This document shows, piece by piece, positions 58,079 through 64,000 of a DNA stretch of 64,000 bases. Origin of the DNA: JBOICV01 sp050740255. GTDB lineage: Bacteria; Pseudomonadota; Gammaproteobacteria; Nevskiales; JBOICV01. The translations under genes were made by a program, and so were the position numbers. The notes beneath the pieces are model-generated. The model saw only the letters and a program-made list of their open reading frames with translations. It had not been told where the DNA came from and made no database searches. Position 1 is the first letter of the stretch; every line of letters begins with the position of its first letter. Where the stretch lies: NCBI GenBank assembly GCA_050740255.1, contig JBOICV010000106.1, positions 8,173-72,172 on the forward strand, in the 5' to 3' direction.

Positions 58079-59776
58079 ATGCGTTGCTTGCACCCCCAAG
58101 GCGCCGTCCGCTGGCTGGCGGTGATATTCCTGCTCGGGGGATTCAGCCTGCTCGCGCGCGCGGAAGAAAGCCAGGCGCCGGTCGACCCGAGGCTGGCCCA
58201 GATTCAATTTCACGTGCTGGCCGCCGAGCTGGCGGGTCAGCGCGGCGACACCAAAACCGCGGCGGAGGAGTATTTCAAAGCCGTCGAGTTGAGCGACGAT
58301 CCGGCACTGGCTGAGCGCGCCACGCGGGTGGCCTTATTCGCCGAGGACGAAGCGCTGGCGCTGCGCGCGGCCGATGCCTGGATCAAGCGGGCGCCCGCAG
58401 CACTGGAAGCGCGCGAAATCGCGCTCGGCCTGTCGCTCGCGGCCGGCCGCCTGAGCGATGCGCGTGATCATGCCAACACACTGATCCGGCTCAATCCCCA
58501 GGGTGAAGCGGAGGCTTTCCGCCAGATCGTGCGGGTGTTGGGCGCCGGCAGCGAAAGCGCCCGTCCCGGCTTTGGCATTCTCCGGGAAGTGGCGGCGCGC
58601 TATCCGCAACTGCCGGAGGCGCACTACGCCGTGGGGCTGTTGGCGCTGCGGCTGGAGCGCACCGAGGAGGCGGTCGTGGCGCTGGATCGGGCGCTGGCGC
58701 TAAGGTCCGGCTGGCAGGATGCATTGGTAATCAAAACCAGTGCCCTGGTACGCTTGAATCGGCTCGACGAAGCGGAACAGACCATTCTCCAGGCGTCCGG
58801 CAGCGATGAGGAACGCGCTGCGCTGCATCTGACTTATGCGCGGCTACTGCTCGAAGCCGAGCGCGAGAGCGCCGCACGCGAGCAGTTTCAGCGGGTGCTG
58901 GAACTTTCGCCCGGGCAAGCGGATGCGCTGCAGGCATTGGCTTTGATGTCGCTCAGCTCCGGCAACAAGGCCGGCGCCTATGACTATTACAAGCAGCTTT
59001 ACGAGCGCGATCCGGAACGGCGCGATGAGGCCGCGTACTACCTCGGCATCATTGATGAGGAGCGGGGCGACTACGAGGCCGCGCTGCTCTGGTATGCCAA
59101 GGTGGTGGACGGCGCGCAGGTTTTCCCGGCCACCCAGCGCCGCGCCTATATGCTGTACAAGCTCGGCCAGTTGCCGCGCGCGCGCAGCCTGCTGAAGCGT
59201 TATCGCGAGAAAAATCCCGACGCCGCGGCGCAAACCTGGTTCACTGAAGCCGGGCTGCTATACGAGGCCGGTGAGTACACCGAGGCCTCCGCCGTATACG
59301 ACGCGGCGCTGAAGAAGCATCCGGACGAGCCCGAACTCATTTACGGGCGCTCGCTGGTGTCCGAGCGGCTGGGCCGGGTGGCGATGGCGGAGCAGGATCT
59401 GCGCCGTCTGCTGCAACTCGATCCGAACGACGCGCGTGCGCTGAACGCGCTGGGCTATATCCTCAGCAATTACTCCGAGCGCTACGGCGAGGCCAGGAAG
59501 TACATCGAGAGCGCTTACGCGCAGAATCCTGAAGACCCGGCGATCAACGACAGCATGGGCTGGATTCAGTACCGGCTCGGCAATCTCGACAGTGCCTTGC
59601 ATTTCCTGCGCATCGCCTACAAAAAATTACCGGATCCGGAAGTGGCCGCGCATCTGGGCGAGGTGTTGTGGAAACTCGGCGAGCGCAACGAAGCCCAGGT
59701 GGTCTGGCGCCAGGCCATGGCGGAAGCCCCGGAGCATCCGGTATTGCGCGAAACCGTTACCCGGCTGACACGCTGA
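58079..59776 (+). CDS. exported tetratricopeptide-repeat protein
   Basis: A 565-residue protein with a signal peptide (about 1-28, ending LLARAEE) and TPR-like helical repeats over most of its length, clearest in PEAHYAVGLLALRLERTEEAV-, DEAAYYLGIIDEERGDYEAA- and INDSMGWIQYRLGNLDSA-type units. This gene sits upstream of lolB-ispE in many Gammaproteobacteria. The ATG at 58079 has GGAAGGA upstream. It is likely a periplasmic scaffold; the partner is unknown. Fourteen bases separate it from lolB, so lipoprotein transport is a possible link. Confidence 0.92.
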   Translation: MRCLHPQGAVRWLAVIFLLGGFSLLARAEESQAPVDPRLAQIQFHVLAAELAGQRGDTKTAAEEYFKAVELSDDPALAERATRVALFAEDEALALRAADAWIKRAPAALEAREIALGLSLAAGRLSDARDHANTLIRLNPQGEAEAFRQIVRVLGAGSESARPGFGILREVAARYPQLPEAHYAVGLLALRLERTEEAVVALDRALALRSGWQDALVIKTSALVRLNRLDEAEQTILQASGSDEERAALHLTYARLLLEAERESAAREQFQRVLELSPGQADALQALALMSLSSGNKAGAYDYYKQLYERDPERRDEAAYYLGIIDEERGDYEAALLWYAKVVDGAQVFPATQRRAYMLYKLGQLPRARSLLKRYREKNPDAAAQTWFTEAGLLYEAGEYTEASAVYDAALKKHPDEPELIYGRSLVSERLGRVAMAEQDLRRLLQLDPNDARALNALGYILSNYSERYGEARKYIESAYAQNPEDPAINDSMGWIQYRLGNLDSALHFLRIAYKKLPDPEVAAHLGEVLWKLGERNEAQVVWRQAMAEAPEHPVLRETVTRLTR

Positions 59777-59790
59777 TTACACGCCGGCGA

Positions 59791-60405
59791 ATGACCCGTC
59801 GTCTGGGCATAGTGGCCCTGCTGGCCCTATTAAGCTTAGCCTCAGCTTGTGTGCTGGTGCCGCCAGCCTCGACGCCGTCGCCACCCGTACAAGCCGTAGA
59901 CAATCCCGAAGCGGCCTGGCGCGATCGGCAGGCCGCGCTGAACTACATCAAGGTCTGGACGGTGCAGGCGCGTATGGCAGCCGAAGGCCGCGGTTGGAGC
60001 GGCAGTCTGTGGTGGCAGCAGCAGGGCGAATATCTGGATTTGCGCGTCAGCGGTCCGCTGGGCGTCGGCGGTGTGCGCGCCCGCGGCACCCTGAGCCGGG
60101 TCGAGGTGCAGACCGGTAACGAACGCTTTACCACTGACGATCCCGAGGCGGTGTTTCGCGAACGCGTGGGCTGGCCGCTGCCGGTGCGCGGCCTGCGCTG
60201 GTGGGCACTGGGCTTGCCCGATCCCACAACCCGCGCCCGCACCGAACTGGATGCCCGCGGCCGGCTCGCCCGATTGGAGCAGCACGGCTGGCGCGTGGAC
60301 TACCCGGAGTATCAAGGCGCACCCGCGGTGGAGGTGCCGCGGCGCCTGCTGCTGACTAACGGCGAAATCAGTCTTCGCGTGGTCATTGATAGCTGGAAGT
60401 TCTAA
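59791..60405 (+). CDS. lolB: outer-membrane lipoprotein receptor LolB
   Basis: Accepts lipoproteins from LolA and inserts them in the outer membrane. The lipobox LASAC places the lipidated Cys at 20; WTVQARMAAEGRGWSGSLWWQQ and LRVSGPLGVGGVR are the half-barrel blocks of the family, with WWALGLPDP later. 204 residues from ATG at 59791, ending two bases before ispE. The order TPR gene-lolB-ispE is standard. Confidence 0.94.
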   Translation: MTRRLGIVALLALLSLASACVLVPPASTPSPPVQAVDNPEAAWRDRQAALNYIKVWTVQARMAAEGRGWSGSLWWQQQGEYLDLRVSGPLGVGGVRARGTLSRVEVQTGNERFTTDDPEAVFRERVGWPLPVRGLRWWALGLPDPTTRARTELDARGRLARLEQHGWRVDYPEYQGAPAVEVPRRLLLTNGEISLRVVIDSWKF

Positions 60406-60407
60406 AA

Positions 60408-61265
60408 ATGCTCCCGGCGGAAGTTTGGCCCGCACCCGCCAAGCTCAATCTGTTTCTGCACATCACCGGCCGCCGCCCGGATGGCTATCACAGGCTGCAA
60501 ACCGTGTTTCAGTTTCTGGATTTTGGCGATGAGCTGCAATTCAGCCTGCGCGATGACGGTTTGATTTGCCGCACCCGAGGCCCAGCCGCCTTGTCCGTTG
60601 AAGATGATTTATGTCTGCACGCCGCGCGCGCACTACAGGCCGCCTCCGGCTGCACGCTCGGCATTGATATCGCACTCGACAAGCGTCTGCCCCTGGGCGG
60701 CGGTCTGGGCGGCGGCAGCAGCAATGCCGCAACGGTATTGCTGGCGCTCAACCGGCATTGGCGCCTGGCTTGGTCACTGGAGCGTTTAGCCAGGCTGGGT
60801 CTTGATCTGGGCGCAGACGTCCCGGTCTTCGTGCACGGCCAGGCAGCCTGGGCCGAGGGTGTGGGTGAAATCCTGCGGCCGGTAACGCCACCGGAAATGT
60901 GGTATCTGGTCATCACGCCTGAATGCGCGGTCAGTACGCGCGAGGTGTTCAACGATCCCGCGCTTGACCGTAACCATGCCTCCGTAAACTGGGATGATTT
61001 TCAGGCCGGACGGGTGGCTAACGACTGCTGGCCGGTAGTGCGCCGGCGTTATCCGCAAGTTGCGGCCGCTTTCGACTGGCTTGATCGGCGCGCCGCGGCG
61101 CGGCTCACCGGCACCGGCAGCTCGGTTTTTGCCGCTTTCGATTCAGCCAGCGCGGCGCAAGCGCTGGCAGTACAGATACCCAAGGGCTGGCGTCACTTCG
61201 TCGCCCGTGGCCTGAACCGCTCGCCGCTGCACGCAATGCTGGCGAGCCAGACCCCGTCACTTTAG
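60408..61265 (+). CDS. ispE: 4-diphosphocytidyl-2-C-methyl-D-erythritol kinase
   Basis: GHMP kinase of the MEP isoprenoid pathway. WPAPAKLNLFLHITGRRPDGYH carries the catalytic Lys and substrate His; the ATP-binding glycine loop is LPLGGGLGGGSSNAAT (about 97-112); LTGTGSSVFA is motif 3. 285 residues. The ATG at 60408 follows lolB directly, and tRNA-Gln follows 19 bases later. Confidence 0.96.
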   Translation: MLPAEVWPAPAKLNLFLHITGRRPDGYHRLQTVFQFLDFGDELQFSLRDDGLICRTRGPAALSVEDDLCLHAARALQAASGCTLGIDIALDKRLPLGGGLGGGSSNAATVLLALNRHWRLAWSLERLARLGLDLGADVPVFVHGQAAWAEGVGEILRPVTPPEMWYLVITPECAVSTREVFNDPALDRNHASVNWDDFQAGRVANDCWPVVRRRYPQVAAAFDWLDRRAAARLTGTGSSVFAAFDSASAAQALAVQIPKGWRHFVARGLNRSPLHAMLASQTPSL

Positions 61266-61284
61266 AATGCACCCCCTTTGCGGA

Positions 61285-61359
61285 TGGGGCGTAGCCAAGT
61301 GGTAAGGCAGCGGGTTTTGATCCCGCCATTCCTAGGTTCGAATCCTAGCGCCCCAGCCA
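61285..61359 (+). tRNA. tRNA-Gln (anticodon TTG)
   Basis: A 75-base tRNA. Acceptor stem TGGGGCG (61285-61291) pairs with CGCCCCA (61349-61355); discriminator G and an encoded CCA end it at 61359. The anticodon loop TTTTGAT has TTG at 61317-61319, reading CAA. The T arm CTAGGTTCGAATCCTAG is perfect. Its place between ispE and prs is typical for Gammaproteobacteria. Confidence 0.97.
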
Positions 61360-61363
61360 CTTA

Positions 61364-61423
61364 GATTTTCTTGGCGCGCGGAGCGCGCCTTAGAAAATCA
61401 AGTGCCCCCGCGAAAGCGGGGGC
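61364..61423. repeat. two strong hairpins after tRNA-Gln
   Basis: Hairpin 1: outer arms GATTTTCT / AGAAAATC (61364-61371, 61392-61399) and inner GGCGCGC-GGA-GCGCGCC. Hairpin 2: GCCCCCGC-GAAA-GCGGGGGC (61404-61423) with a GNRA loop. A degenerate TGGATTCCGGC...GCCGGAATTACGG repeat follows to about 61478. The first may end the ispE/tRNA transcript; there is no T-run. Nothing else is visible up to the prs promoter. Confidence 0.65.
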
Positions 61424-61519
61424 CCAGTCAAATACCGCTGGATTCCGGCTCGCGCCGGCTTGGCCGGAATTACGGTGAACGGGCGCCCCTGCATCTCACT
61501 GATTCGATGCGGATTCCGG

Positions 61520-61558
61520 TACAATACGCGCCCCTTGCGCCGGCCTGACCGCCGGCGC
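61520..61558 (+). promoter_or_regulatory. prs -10 box and leader hairpin
   Basis: TACAAT (61520-61525) is a good -10 box; the -35 is weak. The leader then forms a perfect stem GCGCCGGC-CTGACC-GCCGGCGC (61537-61558), ending 20 bases before the prs ATG. Confidence 0.5.
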
Positions 61559-61578
61559 GGCTTCGTCCGGGCTCTGCG

Positions 61579-62547
61579 ATGGCTGAAACGAGACTGATGG
61601 TGTTTACCGGCAACGCCAATCCGGCCTTGGCACAGGACATCGCCAGCCGCCTGAAGATGCCGCTGGGGAAGGCCCTGGTAGGCCGTTTTTCGGACGGTGA
61701 GGTGATGGTCGAGGTGATGGAAAACGTCCGCGGCAGGGACGTGTTCGTGATCCAGCCGACCTGTGCACCCACCAACGACAGCGTGATGGAGCTGTTGATG
61801 ATGCTGGACGCGTTCAAACGCTCCTCGGCCGGACGCATCACCGCGGTGATTCCGTATTTCGGCTATGCGCGCCAGGATCGCCGGCCACGTTCCACCCGCG
61901 TGCCGATTTCGGCCAAGGTGGTGGCGGACATGATCGGCGAATGCGGGGCGCATCGCGTGCTTACCGTGGATTTGCACGCCGACCAGATTCAGGGTTTTTT
62001 CGATGTGCCGGTGGACAACGTCTACGCCTCGCCGATTCTGCTGGGCGACGTCTACCGGGTCATGGAAAAAGCCATGAAGGACGGCTCATTGATCGTGGTT
62101 TCGCCGGATGTCGGCGGTGTGGTGCGCGCGCGCGCGCTGGCCAAGCTGCTGGACAGTGCCGACCTGGCGATCATCGACAAACGCCGGCCCAAGCCGAATG
62201 AAGCGAAGATCATGAACATCATCGGCGACGTGAAGAACCGGCACTGCGTCATCGTGGACGACATGGTGGACACCGCTGGAACGCTGGGCCAGGCGGCGAA
62301 CGCGTTGAAGGAAGAAGGGGCGCTGTCGGTGCGCGCCTATGTGACGCACGCGGTGCTGTCGGGTAATGCAGTGAGGAACATCATGGACTCGAAGCTGGAT
62401 GAACTGGTCGTGACCGACACCATCCCGTTGAAGGCCGATGCCGCCGCCTCTCCGAAAATCCGCCAGCTTTCGATTGCGGGCCTGTTGGCGGAAACGATTC
62501 GCCGCGTCAGCAACGAAGAGTCGGTCAGTTCGTTATACGTGGATTAG
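61579..62547 (+). CDS. prs: ribose-phosphate pyrophosphokinase (PRPP synthetase)
   Basis: Makes PRPP from ribose-5-phosphate and ATP for nucleotide, His and Trp synthesis. FSDGEVMVEVMENVRGRDVFVIQ, YFGYARQDRRPRSTRVPIS (ATP site), DLHADQIQGFFDVPVDN (metal and ATP) and the PRPP-binding VIVDDMVDTAGTL are all intact. 322 residues. A GC-rich leader hairpin precedes it. It supplies the substrate used upstream of the purMN enzymes also found in this window. Confidence 0.97.
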   Translation: MAETRLMVFTGNANPALAQDIASRLKMPLGKALVGRFSDGEVMVEVMENVRGRDVFVIQPTCAPTNDSVMELLMMLDAFKRSSAGRITAVIPYFGYARQDRRPRSTRVPISAKVVADMIGECGAHRVLTVDLHADQIQGFFDVPVDNVYASPILLGDVYRVMEKAMKDGSLIVVSPDVGGVVRARALAKLLDSADLAIIDKRRPKPNEAKIMNIIGDVKNRHCVIVDDMVDTAGTLGQAANALKEEGALSVRAYVTHAVLSGNAVRNIMDSKLDELVVTDTIPLKADAAASPKIRQLSIAGLLAETIRRVSNEESVSSLYVD

Positions 62548-62553
62548 ATTTTA

Positions 62554-62576
62554 GCCGCCGGCATGGTGCTGGCGGC
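62554..62576 (+). other. hairpin between prs and rplY
   Basis: GCCGCCGGCA-TGG-TGCTGGCGGC, a 10-base stem with one mismatch, seven bases after the prs stop and 51 bases before rplY. Without a T-run it is not a clear terminator; it could be a leader element for L25. Confidence 0.4.
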
Positions 62577-62626
62577 GTCAACGTCGCTCTGGTCGCGGAG
62601 CGGCGTCATTGCAGCAGGAGTTTATT

Positions 62627-63349
62627 ATGAAAGCTGATTACGTTATCAACGCCGAAATTCGCGCAGATCAGGGCAAGGGTGCGAGCCGCCGCCTGCGTCG
62701 CGCGGGCAAGGTCCCGGCCGTGCTGTACGGCGGCCACCAGGAGCCGGCCATGCTGCAGGTCTCGCACACCGAGCTGGCCCACCGTCTCGAAAACGAGGCG
62801 TTTTACTCGCACATCATCACCGTCAAGGTCGCTGGCGATGAGCAGCAGGCCGTGCTCAAGGATTTGCAGCGCCATCCGGCCAGACCGGTCATCCTGCATC
62901 TGGATTTGCAGCGCGTGCTGGCGAATGAAGCCATCCGCATGCATGTGCCGCTGCACTACAAGGGCGAGGAAGTGGCGCCGGGCGTCAAGGAAGGCGGCGT
63001 GTTCCAGCACCAGCTGATAGACGTGGAAATCGAGTGCTTGCCGAAGGATTTGCCGGAGTTCATCGAAGTGGATGTCTCCGCCATGAAGGTAGACGAAGTC
63101 GTGCATCTGTCGCAGATCAAGATTCCGGAAGGCGTCAAGGTTATGGGACTGGCGCAGGGCGACGACCCGGTCGCCATCTCCCTCCATATTCCGCGTGCGG
63201 TGGTGGAAGAGGAGCCGACACCGGCGGCGGAAGCGGCGCCGGTCGAGGGCGCCGAGGGTGCAGCGCCGGTGGAAGGCGCCAAACCGGGCGAGGCCGCGGC
63301 CAAGCCCGAAGCCAAGAAAGACGAAGGCAAGAAGGACGAGAAGAAGTAG
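62627..63349 (+). CDS. rplY: 50S ribosomal protein L25 (CTC form)
   Basis: Binds 5S rRNA. The N-terminal L25 domain begins IRADQGKGASRRLRRAGKVPAVLYGG; the second beta-domain (about 95-185) makes it the long TL5/CTC form. The last 45 residues are a low-complexity Ala/Pro/Glu/Lys tail with a duplicated APVEGAEGA / APVEGAKPG unit. AGGAG precedes the ATG at 62627. 240 residues. The order prs-rplY-pth is standard. Confidence 0.96.
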   Translation: MKADYVINAEIRADQGKGASRRLRRAGKVPAVLYGGHQEPAMLQVSHTELAHRLENEAFYSHIITVKVAGDEQQAVLKDLQRHPARPVILHLDLQRVLANEAIRMHVPLHYKGEEVAPGVKEGGVFQHQLIDVEIECLPKDLPEFIEVDVSAMKVDEVVHLSQIKIPEGVKVMGLAQGDDPVAISLHIPRAVVEEEPTPAAEAAPVEGAEGAAPVEGAKPGEAAAKPEAKKDEGKKDEKK

Positions 63350-63382
63350 GTTTCTCTCACCTAGTCCTGCGAGTTTCACGCC

Positions 63383-63997
63383 GTGCCGGCTGGGTATCCG
63401 CTGCGCGCCGTCATCGGCCTCGGCAATCCGGGGCCGGTGCACGCGCAGCAGCGGCATAACATCGGTTTCTGGTGGGTGGACGCTCTGGCGGCAAGCCAGG
63501 GCGTCGCCTTCCGTCCCGAACCAAAATTCCACGGCGAGGCCGTCAAACTGCGAGTCGCGGATCAGGAACTGCTGGTACTCAAGCCCGGCACCTTCATGAA
63601 TCTCAGCGGCCAAGCGGTGCAGGCGCTGATGGGTTTTTACAAACTCATGCCAGCCGAGCTGCTGGTGGTGCACGATGAGCTGGACCTGCCGGTCGGCGCG
63701 GCGCGACTTAAGCGCGGCGGCGGCCACGCCGGACACAATGGCCTGCGCGACGTCAGCGAGAAAATCGGCGAGGACTATTGCCGGCTGCGGCTCGGCATCG
63801 GTCACCCCGGCGTAAAGGACAAGGTGATCGGCTATGCCTTATCCCGCCCGACTGCAGAGCAGAAAATCCTGCTGGACGACGCGGTATGGCGCTCGCTCGA
63901 AGTGCTGCCGCTGTTGCTGAGCGAGGGTTGGGACAAGGCCGCGCAGAAGTTGCATACCACTCAAGCTCCCTCTCCCCCTGGGAGAGGGTTGGGGTGA
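63383..63997 (+). CDS. pth: peptidyl-tRNA hydrolase, C-terminus encoded by a repeat
   Basis: Recycles peptidyl-tRNA that drops off ribosomes. GLGNPGPVHAQQRHNIGF has the active-site Asn and catalytic His, KPGTFMNLSG follows, VVHDELDLP the Asp and GGGHAGHNGLRDV the second Asn. It starts with GTG at 63383. The final APSPPGRGLG and the TGA stop come from the dispersed CTCTCCC/GGGAGAGG repeat at 63966-64000, so the natural C-terminus has been replaced or extended. Confidence 0.95.
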   Translation: MPAGYPLRAVIGLGNPGPVHAQQRHNIGFWWVDALAASQGVAFRPEPKFHGEAVKLRVADQELLVLKPGTFMNLSGQAVQALMGFYKLMPAELLVVHDELDLPVGAARLKRGGGHAGHNGLRDVSEKIGEDYCRLRLGIGHPGVKDKVIGYALSRPTAEQKILLDDAVWRSLEVLPLLLSEGWDKAAQKLHTTQAPSPPGRGLG

Positions 63998-64000
63998 GGG
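63966..64000. repeat. family C repeat at the pth 3' end (cut by window edge)
   Basis: CCCTCTCCC-CCT-GGGAGAGGG stem followed by TTGGGGTGAGGG, the mirror of the CCCCTCACC... type at 43214 and 16909. Provides the pth stop codon. Confidence 0.75.

Noticed and set aside
62606..63805. 399-codon open frame on the - strand
   Set aside because: Antisense to rplY and pth, both full-length known genes.

Overview
The window is about 64 kb of high-GC chromosome that looks gammaproteobacterial. The evidence is gene order: prmC-prfA-hemA divergent from TPR protein-lolB-ispE-tRNA-Gln-prs-rplY-pth; purN-purM divergent from DUF2066-perM-hda; metG opposite mrp-dcd; rnfB-nth; DUF2069-wrbA. Two crotonases, several GSTs, a DUF1302 outer-membrane protein, MEST-type hydrolases and HupE/DUF3604 genes suggest an environmental, lipid-degrading lineage such as the Nevskiales/Steroidobacterales. 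That placement is inference.

Layout. 1-458: a cut-off ORF and a frameshifted DNA-methyltransferase fragment. 0.5-8 kb: pckA, an NfeD/slipin pair, two crotonases, a cyclophilin, nth-rnfB. 8-17 kb: a 1170-residue Fe-S/flavin oxidoreductase, a BASS transporter, metG, a His-rich secreted protein, mrp and dcd. 17-26.4 kb: a long leftward cluster (two DsbA-fold proteins, MBL hydrolase, PpiC, HupE, DUF3604, small membrane protein, SDR) divergent from arsR-SRPBCC-GST. 26.6-35.8 kb: an accessory island, visibly more AT-rich in its first part. It holds an OLD-type ATPase/TOPRIM nuclease divergent from a YhaO/YhaN (Mre11/Rad50-like) pair, then gene relics and three toxin-antitoxin loci. 35.8-41.8 kb: a small regulon around an AraC-type regulator (DUF1302 porin-like protein, two long GST-like proteins, a 63-residue membrane protein). 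41.8-64 kb: housekeeping genes with a MEST-like tandem and a MoeB/JAMM-like pair.

The strongest unlisted signal is a promoter architecture repeated three times in the AraC region: TGTCC-N6-G[CT][AC]AAGA, then (counted from the end of the 21-base site) exactly 16 bases, then TAGC[GC]T. Each copy points at one of the putative target genes. A second theme is autorepressor operons (arsR, tumE, higB) whose palindromic operators overlap the -10 or the start codon and whose predicted transcripts are leaderless. A third is dispersed GC-rich inverted repeats that have entered or ended coding genes: two in-frame insertions in metG, stop codons supplied to hda, DUF2069 and pth, and one sitting between dcd and a diverged second copy of the dcd 3' end.
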